Below are positions 49,998 through 58,766 of a DNA stretch of 64,000 bases, one piece after another (within the stretch, counting starts at the first letter, position 1; every line of letters starts with the position of its first letter). The position numbers were made by a program, and so were the translations under genes. Below the pieces are notes generated by a model that was not told the origin of the DNA, ran no database searches, and saw only the letters and a list, made by a program, of their open reading frames with translations. Source of the stretch: Taklimakanibacter deserti (GTDB lineage: Bacteria; Pseudomonadota; Alphaproteobacteria; Rhizobiales; Aestuariivirgaceae); contig QORU01000004.1 in NCBI GenBank assembly GCA_003574785.1, forward strand, positions 248,001 to 312,000, in the 5' to 3' direction.

Positions 49998-51635
49998 ATG
50001 GTCAAGAGCCGGCCCATCGAGAAGATCGTCATCAATGGCAAGATCGCCACCATGGAAGGCGACGGCCACTTCGTCGAGGCGCTCGCCATCCGCGCCGGCC
50101 GCGTGGCGGCGCAGGGCACGACGGCGGAGATGCGCGACCTCGCCCCCCATGCCGAGGTCATCGACTGCCGCGGCCGCACGGTCTTGCCGGGCTTCATCGA
50201 CAGCCACTGCCATCCCGACATGCATGGCGCGAGGCTCGGCCGCTGGACCGACCTGTCGGAGGGACTTGCAAGCAAGGAAGACCTCCTCGCGCTCATCCGC
50301 AAATCGACCGAGGGCACACCTCGGAACCGCTGGTTCGTCGGCTTCCGCTATGACGATCTGCGCCTCGGCGGCTATCCGACCCGGGACGAGCTCGATGCCG
50401 CGGCGGGCGGCCGGCCCGCCTTCCTCTATCGCCGCGACGCGCATCTGGGTTTCGCCAATAGTGCTGCGCTCAAGCTCGTGGGCTATACGAAAGAAAGCCA
50501 GGATCCGCCTTTCGGCCGCCTCGACCGCCATCCCGAAACCGGCGAGCTCACCGGCCTTTTGCGCGAGACCGCAGCGCATGAGGTGGTGAACTACAACCAG
50601 GCCGATTTCTCTTCCGACGATTTCGCCCAAGGCCTCGTCAAGGTGTTCGCCGATTTCTCCACTTACGGCATCACCTCGGTCCATAACAGCCTGTGCTCCA
50701 CGCACGGCATCATCGCCTATCAGAAGATGCGCGAGGCGGGCGATCTCAAGATGCGCGTCGGCCTCCTGGCCTCGGGCCGCGAGGACGAGCTCATCGAGGC
50801 GATCATCCGCTCCGGCTGGCGCACCGGCTTCGGCGATGAATGGGTGAGGCTGACCGGCGTCGAATGGTGCCCCGACTGCTCGACCAGCGGCCGCACCGCC
50901 GCCTATTACGACCCCTATGTCGGCCAGAAGGTCCTGGGCGAGCCCGACGACAATCGCGGCATGCTGCTCTATGAGCTCGAGGACTTCAAGCAGCGCGTGC
51001 TCAGGGCGCATCAGTCGGGCCTCCTGGTCGGCGCCGACGGTGTCGGCGACCGCGGCATCGATTTCGTGCTCGATGCCTATGAGCATGCCCTCCATCATCA
51101 CCCCGTCGATGATCACCGCCTGAGGGTCGAGCATTGCTGCAACGTGACCCCTAAGATCCTTCAGCGCCTGAAGCGCCTCAAGGTGATCTGCTCCTCGGCC
51201 TCGGGCTTCGCCTATGACCTGGGCGATGCCTATCGCCGCAATCGCGGTGCTGAAGCCATGCGCTATATGTGGCCGCATCGCAGCATGATCGATGCGGGCG
51301 TCGTGGCGCCCGGCCATTCCGATTCGCCCGTCTGCCATCCCAATCCACTGCGCGGCATCCATTCGCTGGTCAATCGCGTCACCGACACCGGCGCCGATCT
51401 CGACCAGCGTGAGGCGATCAGCGTCTATGAGGCGATCGAGGCTTATACGACGCTCGGCGCCTATTGCGGCAAGGAAGAACATCTGAAAGGCGATCTCGGC
51501 CTCGGCAAGCTCGCCGACTTCATCCTCCTCGAGGAGGACATCTTCACCATGGACAAGAAGCGGCTCGACGGGCTGCGCGTCATGGAAACCTATATTGCGG
51601 GCGACCCGGTCTATCGGCGCGAGGCCAAAGCGTGA
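49998..51635 (+). CDS. YtcJ-like metal-dependent amidohydrolase
   Basis: A 545-residue cytoplasmic hydrolase of the amidohydrolase superfamily, YtcJ/amidohydro_3 branch. Metal ligands are visible as DSHCHPD (about 69-75), later HCCN within RVEHCCNVTP (about 376-385) and GHSDSP (about 439-444). Members hydrolyse N-acyl amides and related C-N bonds. The frame is open far upstream, but the ATG at 49998 with GAGGAGC before it begins the conserved N-terminal beta-sandwich (IVINGKIATMEGDG). Lying between permease and ATPase genes, it likely acts on the imported compound. Its stop overlaps the GTG of the ATPase gene. Confidence 0.88.
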   Translation: MVKSRPIEKIVINGKIATMEGDGHFVEALAIRAGRVAAQGTTAEMRDLAPHAEVIDCRGRTVLPGFIDSHCHPDMHGARLGRWTDLSEGLASKEDLLALIRKSTEGTPRNRWFVGFRYDDLRLGGYPTRDELDAAAGGRPAFLYRRDAHLGFANSAALKLVGYTKESQDPPFGRLDRHPETGELTGLLRETAAHEVVNYNQADFSSDDFAQGLVKVFADFSTYGITSVHNSLCSTHGIIAYQKMREAGDLKMRVGLLASGREDELIEAIIRSGWRTGFGDEWVRLTGVEWCPDCSTSGRTAAYYDPYVGQKVLGEPDDNRGMLLYELEDFKQRVLRAHQSGLLVGADGVGDRGIDFVLDAYEHALHHHPVDDHRLRVEHCCNVTPKILQRLKRLKVICSSASGFAYDLGDAYRRNRGAEAMRYMWPHRSMIDAGVVAPGHSDSPVCHPNPLRGIHSLVNRVTDTGADLDQREAISVYEAIEAYTTLGAYCGKEEHLKGDLGLGKLADFILLEEDIFTMDKKRLDGLRVMETYIAGDPVYRREAKA

Positions 51636-52738
51636 CGGCAGGCTTTCTCGAGATCCGCAACCTGGTCAAGCGCTATGGTTCGGCGGCGGCCGTCGATGGC
51701 GCGTCGCTCTCGATCGGCAAGGGTGATTTCCTCACCCTTCTCGGCCCCTCGGGGTCGGGCAAGACGACGATCCTCATGGCGATCGCGGGCTTCGTGAAGC
51801 CGACCGAGGGCGAGATCGTGCTGTCGGGGCGCGATCTCGTGCCGCTCGAGCCCGAGGAGCGCGATCTCGGCATCGTCTTCCAGGGCTATGCGCTCTTTCC
51901 GCATATGACGGTCGCCCAGAATGTCGCCTTCCCGCTCGAATTGCGCAAATGGAAGGCGGAGGATATCCGTAAGCGGGTCGATGAGACGCTGGCGCTGGTC
52001 GATCTCGCCCGCTATGCCGACCGCCGGCCGGCACAGCTTTCCGGCGGCCAGCAGCAGCGTGTGGCCCTGGCGCGTTGCCTGTCCTACCAGCCCGACCTTC
52101 TGCTGCTCGATGAGCCGCTCTCCGCCCTCGACCGGCAATTGCGTGCCAGACTGCAGGACGAGCTCAAAGCCCTGCACCAGAGGGTCGGGGTCACCGTGGT
52201 CAATGTCACCCATGACCAGGACGAGGCGCTGTCGCTCTCGACCCATATCGCGGTCATCAATCACGGGCGCATCGTGCAATATGGCACGCCGGACGAGATC
52301 TATGAGAAGCCCAAGACCCGCTTCGTCGCCGAATTCATCGGCCGCAGCAATGTTCTCGCCGTCGAAGAGGTGGAACAGTCGGGCGGCGGGACGCGCGCCC
52401 GGATCGGCGGGCAATGGATACCGGTCGGCGCCGGGACGGCGCTCGATGGCCGGCACGCCTTCTCGCTGCGCCCGGAGATGATCGACATAAGGCCTGAAGG
52501 TGCCGCCTCAAGCGCCACCGGCGATCGGAATGTCGTCATGGACGCTCGGATCGAGAATTGTGTATATCACGGCAGCACCACGACTCTGGATATGCGCACC
52601 GCTATCGGGGCATTGCGGGCCGAGACGCCGACCAGCCGCTTGGGTCTGAGGCCCGCGATCGGCGGCGCCGTGCAGATTCTCTGGCCGGTGCAGGCGGGGC
52701 GCATCATCAATGAGGACGGCACACACCTTGATCAATAG
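51632..52738 (+). CDS. Polyamine-type ABC transporter ATP-binding protein, PotA-like
   Basis: A 368-residue ATPase. Walker A GPSGSGKTT (about residues 33-41), signature LSGGQQQR, Walker B LLLLDEPLSALD and switch VTHDQDEAL are present, with a C-terminal TOBE region (FSLRPEMIDI). It starts at a GTG (51632) overlapping the amidohydrolase stop; the open frame extends upstream inside that gene but the GTG begins the family homology (LEIRNLVKRYG). It drives the importer of 47212-49974. Its 3' end overlaps the XRE regulator gene by 29 bp. Confidence 0.9.
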   Translation: MTAGFLEIRNLVKRYGSAAAVDGASLSIGKGDFLTLLGPSGSGKTTILMAIAGFVKPTEGEIVLSGRDLVPLEPEERDLGIVFQGYALFPHMTVAQNVAFPLELRKWKAEDIRKRVDETLALVDLARYADRRPAQLSGGQQQRVALARCLSYQPDLLLLDEPLSALDRQLRARLQDELKALHQRVGVTVVNVTHDQDEALSLSTHIAVINHGRIVQYGTPDEIYEKPKTRFVAEFIGRSNVLAVEEVEQSGGGTRARIGGQWIPVGAGTALDGRHAFSLRPEMIDIRPEGAASSATGDRNVVMDARIENCVYHGSTTTLDMRTAIGALRAETPTSRLGLRPAIGGAVQILWPVQAGRIINEDGTHLDQ

Positions 52739-53285
52739 CGATTTCGATGTCGGACAGACGCTCCGCCTGAAGCGCGAGCAGGCTGGTCTGTCACAAAGGC
52801 AGCTCGCGGAGCTCGCCGAGCTCACTCATGCGACCGTCGCCAATGTCGAGAACAACCGCACCGCGCCCTCGGTCGCGACACTGGCGCGGCTGCTCGATGT
52901 GCTGAAGCTCACCTTCTCGGAGTTCTTCGCGCCCGATCTGCCGAGCATGGAGAAGATCTTCTACCGCAGGAGCGACTTCGTGCAGCTCGCCGCCGGCGCC
53001 TGCGAGATCATGCAAGTGGGTCCGGGCCGCGGCATCGCCAGGCTGCAGGTGCTGCGCACCCGCTACAAGCCCGGGGCCGAGACGGGCCCCGAAATGCTCA
53101 AGCACGAGGCGGAGGAAGGCGGCGTCGTCATCTCGGGCGAGATCGAGCTCACCGTCGGCGATCGCACCGAGATCCTGAAGGCCGGCGACGGCTATCTCTT
53201 CCGCTCCAACCAGCCGCACCGCTTCCGTAATGTCGGCAATACGGATTGCGTCATGGTCGCCGCCTGCACGCCGCCCTATCTCTAG
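52710..53285 (+). CDS. XRE-family regulator with cupin domain (PuuR-like)
   Basis: A 191-residue regulator: N-terminal helix-turn-helix (about residues 16-72; LRLKREQAGLSQRQLAEL, then THATVANVENNRTAPS) and a C-terminal cupin (about 115-188; GGVVISGEIELTVGDR, then SNQPHRFRNVG) that binds a small ligand. The PuuR-type regulators of polyamine breakdown share this architecture, agreeing with the polyamine-type importer upstream. The ATG at 52710 overlaps the ATPase gene by 29 bp; a TTG at 52728 is an alternative. Its stop TAG shares four bases (CTAG, 53282-53285) with the stop of the convergent esterase gene. Confidence 0.88.
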   Translation: MRTAHTLINSDFDVGQTLRLKREQAGLSQRQLAELAELTHATVANVENNRTAPSVATLARLLDVLKLTFSEFFAPDLPSMEKIFYRRSDFVQLAAGACEIMQVGPGRGIARLQVLRTRYKPGAETGPEMLKHEAEEGGVVISGEIELTVGDRTEILKAGDGYLFRSNQPHRFRNVGNTDCVMVAACTPPYL

Positions 53286-54244
53286 CTCTCCAGCCGCCGG
53301 ATGGCGCGCTCGATCTGCTGCAGCGCCGCTTCGGCTTGCGGCAGCACCGCGCCCATAGTGAGAAAGCCGTGCAGCATCTCGGGGAAGTGGATTTCCTGGA
53401 CCGGGACGCCGGCGAGCTCGAGCCTTTGCGCATAGGCCGAAGCCTCGTCACGCAAAGGATCGAAGCCGGCCCTGAGGATGATGGCCGGCGCGACATCCTT
53501 GAGGCCTGAAGCAAAGAGCGGCGAGATCCGCCAGTCGGTCGGATCGCGGTCCCCTATGTAGTTCCTGCGATACCAGCCATAGATCTCGCGCGTCAGCAGA
53601 TAGCCGCTGCCAAGCGTGCGATGCGAAGGGTAGCTCGCGGTCAGGTCGAGGCAAGGATAGATCAGGATCTGGCGCTCGAAATTCCAGCCGAGCTCCGATT
53701 TGCGGTTGAGGAGCGCCAGCACGGCCGCGATATTGGCGCCGGCGCTGTCGCCGAAGAGCGAGATGCGGTTGGGATCTAGCCCAAGGCTGCCGGCATGGCT
53801 GAAGATGAAGCGTGCCGCGGCAACGGCATCATCGAGGGCGGCGGGATAGGGATGCTCCGGCGCCAGCCGATATTCGACCCAGACGATGTTGGCGCCGAGC
53901 CGGTTCGCCAGCCGACGGCACAGCGGCTCATAAGTGGCGAGATCGCCCAGCGTCCAGCCACCGCCATGGAAGAAGATGTAGGTGTCGCGCTCATGCGACA
54001 AGGGTGCCAGCGGCCGGAACAGGCGCAAGGCCGGCGTGCCGTCATGATTGCGCGCAATCGATGTGACATTGCCCACCGTATCGAGCGGCCAGACATAAGG
54101 CTTGCGCGCCAGGTTGTAGGCGCGCCGCGCCGTCGCCGGATCGAGCCTATCGACATCGCCCGCGAAGGTGAGCTTCGGGATCAACCGATAGGCACGCGGA
54201 TCGAGGCGGGTTTGGAAATTCAGTTCGGCTGTTGCTGCGAGCAT
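53282..54244 (-). CDS. Alpha/beta hydrolase, hormone-sensitive-lipase-type esterase
   Basis: A 320-residue esterase. The oxyanion-hole motif FFHGGGWTLG (about 91-100), the nucleophile elbow GDSAGANIA (about 165-173), the Asp region RAGFDPLRDE and the His region MLHGF are all in place, typical of type IV (HSL) carboxylesterases acting on short-chain esters in the cytoplasm. No signal peptide. Convergent with the XRE regulator; no functional link to neighbours is apparent. Confidence 0.9.
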   Translation of the reverse strand: MLAATAELNFQTRLDPRAYRLIPKLTFAGDVDRLDPATARRAYNLARKPYVWPLDTVGNVTSIARNHDGTPALRLFRPLAPLSHERDTYIFFHGGGWTLGDLATYEPLCRRLANRLGANIVWVEYRLAPEHPYPAALDDAVAAARFIFSHAGSLGLDPNRISLFGDSAGANIAAVLALLNRKSELGWNFERQILIYPCLDLTASYPSHRTLGSGYLLTREIYGWYRRNYIGDRDPTDWRISPLFASGLKDVAPAIILRAGFDPLRDEASAYAQRLELAGVPVQEIHFPEMLHGFLTMGAVLPQAEAALQQIERAIRRLES

Positions 54245-54463
54245 ACAGGGCCTCCTCTCGAGCTCTAGCGATACGCGCAGGATTTGAGCATCGAACGAGT
54301 CGAAGCAAGCGAGCTAAACTTGCGGCTGCCGTTAGCTTTCCTGCCCCGCTAAAATAACTTTCCTTTGGTCATGATTTTTCTCAACGCCGGCCTGAGCGAA
54401 GGCTGCTAATCTTTCGGTCGTGGCAATGACCCCGGAAAATACTGCGGGGCAATTCTCCTCCTC

Positions 54464-54513
54464 GGCGCGTGATCAGGAAAAGTGGGTACCGGTTTTCCGT
54501 CCGATCACGCGCC
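54464..54513. repeat. Nested palindromic intergenic repeat, copy 3 (variant arms)
   Basis: The core GGAAAAGTGGGTACCGGTTT and following TCC (54476-54498) matches the copies at 11536 and 40504, but the outer arms are GGCGCGTGATC (54464-54474) and GATCACGCGCC (54503-54513). Here the element is fully intergenic and supplies no stop codon. Confidence 0.88.
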
Positions 54514-54526
54514 AAACTATGAATCC

Positions 54527-54574
54527 GATCACGTTATCCCTTCAGATCGATTTCGATCTGAAGGGATCGTGATC
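54527..54574. repeat. Long bulged hairpin
   Basis: Left arm 54527-54550 and right arm 54553-54574 pair over 22 bp with a 2-base bulge (TT at 54534-54535) and a 2-base loop. The inner part is TTCAGATCGA-TT-TCGATCTGAA. It lies 13 bp after the palindromic repeat and 10 bp before a terminator-like hairpin. Confidence 0.8.
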
Positions 54575-54584
54575 TAGGACTTCA

Positions 54585-54616
54585 CACCCGGTCAGACTGC
54601 TGGCCGGGTGCTTTTC
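54585..54616 (+). terminator. Intrinsic-terminator-like hairpin with no gene upstream
   Basis: CACCCGGTCAG (54585-54595) and CTGGCCGGGTG (54600-54610) form an 11-bp stem with one mismatch and an ACTG loop, followed by CTTTTC. In plus orientation there is no protein gene for 340 bp upstream, so it may end a small RNA or act as a leader terminator for the LysR gene. Confidence 0.6.
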
Positions 54617-54697
54617 CCATGTGTGGAGGAATATATCCCAAATCTGTTCTTTATTTCTTACAGAAAGTTCTTTACTTCGAACATTAATCATAGTTAG

Positions 54698-54714
54698 TCT
54701 ATAAACATTATAGA
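54698..54714. promoter_or_regulatory. Dyad upstream of LysR gene, likely regulator binding site
   Basis: TCTATAA-ACA-TTATAGA (54698-54714), a perfect 7-bp dyad in A/T-rich DNA, 26 bp before the LysR start codon. It fits an autoregulatory site. Confidence 0.45.
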
Positions 54715-54740
54715 GTTTAAAACCAACCGGGGAGCCTGCC

Positions 54741-55709
54741 ATGACCCGCACCTTGCCGTCCTTGAACGCCTTGCGCGCCTTCGAAGCCGCCGCCCGCCAT
54801 CTCAGCATTGCCGGCGCGGCGGATGAATTGCATGTCACGTCGGCCGCGATCAGCCACCAGATCCGTCATCTCGAGGATCATCTCGGCATGCCCGTCTTCC
54901 AGCGCAATGGCCGCAACCTGATCATGACCGATGCCGGCCAAGCCGGCCTGCCTTCGATCCGCGAGGGTTTCGCCCTCCTCACCGCGGCGATGGACGCGAT
55001 CGATTCGCTGGGCGAAACCGGCTCGCTGTCGATCAGCGTCGCCCCCTCCTTCGCCACCAAGTGGCTTCTGCCGCGGCTCCACCGTTTCGAGGTGCTGCAT
55101 CCCGAGATCGACATCAAGGTCAATGCTTCCATGCAGCTGTGCGACTTCGCCAAGGACGGCATCGATGTCGCCATTCGCTATGGCGCCGGGAGCTATTCCG
55201 ATCTCATGTCGGAAAAGCTGATTCAGGAATCGCTGATTCCCGTTTGCAGTCCCGAATTGCTCGCCTCGGGCGCGCCATTGCGGCGGCCGGACGACCTCAA
55301 GAACCACACGCTCTTGCATGACGAGAGCCCCGACAACGATCCGTCCTGCCCGAACTGGGAGATGTGGCTGCGCGCCGCCGGCGTCCACGACATCGATGCG
55401 AGCCGCGGCCCTCGCTTCAACCAGTCGAGCATGGTGCTCGAGGCGGCCATGCTCGGCCGCGGCATCGCGCTCGCCAAGTCGACGCTCGCCGCAGCCGACA
55501 TCGCCAGCGGACGGCTGGTGCGGCCGCTCCCCGGCCACAGCCCGGTCGGCTTCGCCTATTATCTCGTGGCGCCGAAGTCGAAGCTCAATCTGCCGAAGGT
55601 GTCGTTCTTCCGCGACTGGCTGTGGGAAGAGGTCGGCCGCAAGGACAGCGACGTGCCGCGCCTCGATCTCGGCCGGCCGAGCGTCACCTTGCACGCCCGC
55701 GCCAGCTGA
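54741..55709 (+). CDS. LysR-family transcriptional regulator, GcvA-like
   Basis: A 322-residue regulator. The N-terminal winged helix is of the GcvA kind (LPSLNALRAFEAAARHLSIA, then TSAAISHQIRHLEDHLGMPV), and the ligand domain has the typical LSISVAPSFATKWLLPRLHRF. GcvA-like proteins regulate amino acid or antibiotic-resistance genes, so the target cannot be named. GGGGAG precedes the ATG and a dyad lies just upstream. It is convergent with the cupin gene (4-bp gap). Confidence 0.9.
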   Translation: MTRTLPSLNALRAFEAAARHLSIAGAADELHVTSAAISHQIRHLEDHLGMPVFQRNGRNLIMTDAGQAGLPSIREGFALLTAAMDAIDSLGETGSLSISVAPSFATKWLLPRLHRFEVLHPEIDIKVNASMQLCDFAKDGIDVAIRYGAGSYSDLMSEKLIQESLIPVCSPELLASGAPLRRPDDLKNHTLLHDESPDNDPSCPNWEMWLRAAGVHDIDASRGPRFNQSSMVLEAAMLGRGIALAKSTLAAADIASGRLVRPLPGHSPVGFAYYLVAPKSKLNLPKVSFFRDWLWEEVGRKDSDVPRLDLGRPSVTLHARAS

Positions 55710-55713
55710 GGCG

Positions 55714-56181
55714 CTATTGCTCCGTAGGCGGACGATGGATGGGATCGATCCACAGGACCGATTCCGGCTTCTCGATCGGCTCGATGTCGAGATTGACCAC
55801 CACCGCCTCGCCGTCGCTGCGCACCAACACGCATTCCAGCACCTCGTCGGGGCTGGCATTGATCTCCTGATGCGGCACGAAGGGCGGAACATAGATGAAG
55901 TCGCCGGGGCCTGCCTCGGCGACGAATTCGAGCTTTTCGCCCCAGCGCATGCGGGCCTTGCCCTTGACCACATAGATGACGCTCTCGAGCGGCCCGTGAT
56001 GATGCGCGCCGGTCTTGGCATTGGCATGGATGGTGACGGTTCCCGCCCATAATTTCTGCGCGCCGACGCGGGCGAAATTGATGGCGGCACGCCGGTCCAT
56101 GCCCGGCGTCTGGGCCGTATTGGTGTCGAGCGATCCCGCCGGGATGACGCGCACGCCGTCATGCTTCCAAGGTGCTGGCAT
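55714..56181 (-). CDS. Single-domain cupin protein
   Basis: A 155-residue cupin. The first metal motif is HHHGPLESVIYVVKGKAR (about 61-78) and the second is PPFVPHQEINASPDE (about 100-114), so a bound metal is likely. Single-domain cupins include small dioxygenases, isomerases and ligand sensors; nothing here decides between them. AGGAG precedes the ATG at 56181. It is divergent from the 2-oxoglutarate/iron oxygenase gene at 56333. Confidence 0.82.
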   Translation of the reverse strand: MPAPWKHDGVRVIPAGSLDTNTAQTPGMDRRAAINFARVGAQKLWAGTVTIHANAKTGAHHHGPLESVIYVVKGKARMRWGEKLEFVAEAGPGDFIYVPPFVPHQEINASPDEVLECVLVRSDGEAVVVNLDIEPIEKPESVLWIDPIHRPPTEQ

Positions 56182-56332
56182 TTCTTCTCCTTTTTCTCGC
56201 TTAATTGTCGGCCAGATCGCCGGCACTTTCAACTTTCAAAAAATCTACAGCAAGCCTTTAGGATAAGTGCTTTGCCCCTTGGGCTCGGCCCATGCGATTC
56301 AACCGGCAACGCCCAATTGCACGAGGATCGCC

Positions 56333-57388
56333 ATGGCGAGGGATCACCATCCGGAAAAACTTCCCGTTCTCGATCTGGCCGAGCTCGACAAGGCGGGAAG
56401 CCGCCAGGCTTTTCTCGATAACCTGCGCGCCACCGCGCATGGCATCGGCTTCTTCTATGTCACGGGCCACGGAATCCCGCAAAACCTGATCCGTGACGTG
56501 CTGGTGCAATCCCGTCTCTTCTTCGCGCTGCCGGAGGAAGACAAGCTCACCATCGGCATGGTGAACTCGCCGCAATTCCGCGGCTATAACCGCGCCGGTC
56601 TCGAGCATACGCGAGGCTTGCCCGACTGGCGCGAGCAGATCGATATCGGCCGCGAATTGCCGGCGCGCCCGATCGATCCGGCAGCGCCGCCCTGGACGAG
56701 GCTGCAAGGCCCCAATCAATGGCCCGCCGCTCTGCCTTCGCTCAAGCCGATCGTCCTCAACTATCTGGACCAGGTGACGGCGCTCGCCATCCGCATCACG
56801 CGCGCTTTCGCCGAGGCGCTGGAGCAGCCGGCGGATATCTTCGAGCCAATCTATAAACCTGCCCCCAACCAGCTTCTCAAGATCGTGCGCTATCCGGGCC
56901 GCGAGAAGGTCGACGGCGATCAAGGTGTCGGCGCCCACAAGGACAGCGGTTTCGTGACCGTCCTCCTCCAGGACGTCCAGTCGGGCCTCGAGGTCGAGGG
57001 CAAGTCCGGCTGGATCGCGGCGCCGCCGATCCCGGGGACCTTCGTCATCAATATCGGCGAGGTCCTCGAAATGGCGTCCAACGGCTATTTACGCGCCAAT
57101 GTGCATCGCGTCGTCTCGCCGCCCGCCGGCGCCGACCGCCTCTCGGTGCCCTTCTTCTTCGGTGCCAGGCTCGACGCCACCATTCCCGTCCTCGATCTGC
57201 CGCCGCATCTCGCGCGCGCTGCGCAAGGCGTCACCCAGGATCCGCGGAACCCGCTCTTCCGCGATGTCGGCAAGAATTATCTCAAGAGCCGGCTCAGGTC
57301 CCATCCCGACGTGGCGCGTCGCCACCATGCCGACCTTCTCGAGCCCAAAGAGCGCGACGGCGCGCTCACGGTCGCCTCCGCTTATTGA
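56333..57388 (+). CDS. Isopenicillin-N-synthase-like 2-oxoglutarate/Fe(II) oxygenase
   Basis: A 351-residue non-haem iron oxygenase. The N-terminal DIOX region (LPVLDLAELDKAG, FFYVTGHGIP) and the C-terminal jelly roll carry the metal triad: His and Asp in GAHKDSGFVTVL (about His202, Asp204) and the distal His in NVHRVVSPP (about His258); RLSVPFF gives the Arg that holds 2-oxoglutarate. Members hydroxylate or oxidise small molecules. The ATG at 56333 (GAGGATCG upstream) fits the family start. It lies 26 bp before metY and the sulfonate-type importer, so it may oxidise an organosulfur compound. Confidence 0.88.
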   Translation: MARDHHPEKLPVLDLAELDKAGSRQAFLDNLRATAHGIGFFYVTGHGIPQNLIRDVLVQSRLFFALPEEDKLTIGMVNSPQFRGYNRAGLEHTRGLPDWREQIDIGRELPARPIDPAAPPWTRLQGPNQWPAALPSLKPIVLNYLDQVTALAIRITRAFAEALEQPADIFEPIYKPAPNQLLKIVRYPGREKVDGDQGVGAHKDSGFVTVLLQDVQSGLEVEGKSGWIAAPPIPGTFVINIGEVLEMASNGYLRANVHRVVSPPAGADRLSVPFFFGARLDATIPVLDLPPHLARAAQGVTQDPRNPLFRDVGKNYLKSRLRSHPDVARRHHADLLEPKERDGALTVASAY

Positions 57389-57414
57389 TCAGTCACGCAC
57401 AGGGGAGAACTGAA

Positions 57415-58749
57415 ATGACTGCCGACACCAAGCATCCCGAGACGCTGGCGCTGCATGGCGGCACCTATCGTTCGGACCCGGTCTCGGGCGCCGTTGCGGT
57501 GCCGCTCTATCAGACGACCTCCTACCAGTTCCAAGACACGGGCCACGCCGCCCGCCTCTTCGCGCTGGAGGAGATCGGCAACATCTATACCCGCGTCCAG
57601 AATCCCACCCAGGACGCCTTCGAGCAGCGCATCGCCGCGGTCGAAGGCGGTGTCGCCGCCTTGGCGCTGGCTTCAGGCCAGGCGGCCTCCGCCTATTCGG
57701 TGCTGAACCTCGCGCAAGCGGGCGACAATATCGTGTCCTCGACCGATCTCTATGGCGGCACCGTCACGCTCTTCTCCCAGACCTTGAAGCAGTTCGGCGT
57801 CGAGGTGCGCTTCGTCGCTCCGGCGGATCCCGAAAACTTCCGCCGCGCCACCGATGCGAAGACCCGTGCCTATTATGCCGAGTCGCTGCCCAATCCCAAG
57901 CTGCATGTCTTTCCGGTCGCCGAGGTTGCCGCGATCGGGCGCGAATTGGGCGTGCCGCTCATCATCGACAACACCGCCTCACCTCTGATCCTCAGGCCCT
58001 TCGATCATGGTGCGGCGGTCGTCGTTCATTCGACCACCAAATATATCGGCGGCCACGGTACCTCGATTGGCGGCGTCATCATCGATGGCGGCAATTTCCC
58101 CTGGGAAGCCCATGCCGAGCGCTTCCCGCTCTTGACCGAGCCCGACGCTGCCTATCACGGCGCCGTCTGGACCGAGGCCACAAAGCCCTTGGGGCCCATC
58201 GCCTATCTCTTGCGCGTGCGCGTCAAGCTCTTGCGCGACATCGGGGCCGCCGCCTCGCCCTTCAATGTCTGGCAGTTCATCCAGGGGCTCGAGACACTGC
58301 CTCTGCGCATTCGCCAGCATAATCAAAACGCGATCAGGGTCGCCGAATTCCTGTCTCATCACAAGGACGTCGCTCATGTGATCTTCCCGGGCTTGCAGAC
58401 CGGTAAGCCGCGCCAGCGCGCCGACAAATATCTGAAAGGCGGCTATGGCGCGCTTGTCGGTTTCGAGCTCAAGGGCGGCATCGAGGCGGGCCGCAAATTC
58501 ATCGACTCGCTGAAGCTCCTCTATCACGTCGCCAATATCGGTGATGCGCGCTCGCTCGCCATTCACCCGGCCTCGACCACGCATCAGCAGCTTTCGCCCG
58601 AAGAGCAGCTCGCCGCCGGCGTGACGCCCGGCTATGTGCGGCTTTCGGTCGGCATCGAGCATCCCGACGACATCATCGCCGACATCAGCCAGGCCCTCGA
58701 CAAGGCGGGCCGGGCGGATGTCTCGCCCAAGGTTCCACGCGCTGCCTGA
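57415..58749 (+). CDS. metY: O-acetylhomoserine aminocarboxypropyltransferase / sulfhydrylase (PLP enzyme)
   Basis: A 444-residue Cys/Met-metabolism PLP enzyme that makes homocysteine (or methionine) from O-acetylhomoserine and sulfide (or methanethiol). The N-terminal ETLALHGGTYRSDPVSGA, the phosphate loop SGQAASAYSVL, LIIDNTASPLI and the PLP-lysine motif HSTTKYIGGHGTSIGG are all characteristic; the length (longer than MetB/MetZ) points to MetY. GGGGAG precedes the ATG at 57415. Encoded directly before a sulfonate/nitrate-type importer, it could fix sulfide released from an imported sulfur source. Confidence 0.9.
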   Translation: MTADTKHPETLALHGGTYRSDPVSGAVAVPLYQTTSYQFQDTGHAARLFALEEIGNIYTRVQNPTQDAFEQRIAAVEGGVAALALASGQAASAYSVLNLAQAGDNIVSSTDLYGGTVTLFSQTLKQFGVEVRFVAPADPENFRRATDAKTRAYYAESLPNPKLHVFPVAEVAAIGRELGVPLIIDNTASPLILRPFDHGAAVVVHSTTKYIGGHGTSIGGVIIDGGNFPWEAHAERFPLLTEPDAAYHGAVWTEATKPLGPIAYLLRVRVKLLRDIGAAASPFNVWQFIQGLETLPLRIRQHNQNAIRVAEFLSHHKDVAHVIFPGLQTGKPRQRADKYLKGGYGALVGFELKGGIEAGRKFIDSLKLLYHVANIGDARSLAIHPASTTHQQLSPEEQLAAGVTPGYVRLSVGIEHPDDIIADISQALDKAGRADVSPKVPRAA

Positions 58750-58766
58750 CAACAAGGAGACATCGC

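Larger units (their letters stand above)
54245..54740. other. Long gene-free stretch with a string of structured elements
   Basis: A 496-bp region without a supported gene. From left to right it holds about 220 bp with no clear signal, a palindromic repeat (54464-54513), a long bulged hairpin (54527-54574), a terminator-like hairpin with T-run (54585-54616) and a dyad (54698-54714) close to the LysR gene. Confidence 0.6.

Noticed and set aside
54717..56162. 481-codon antisense frame spanning the LysR and cupin genes
   Set aside because: It covers the LysR gene on the wrong strand and the cupin gene in the wrong frame; both real genes have clear motifs.
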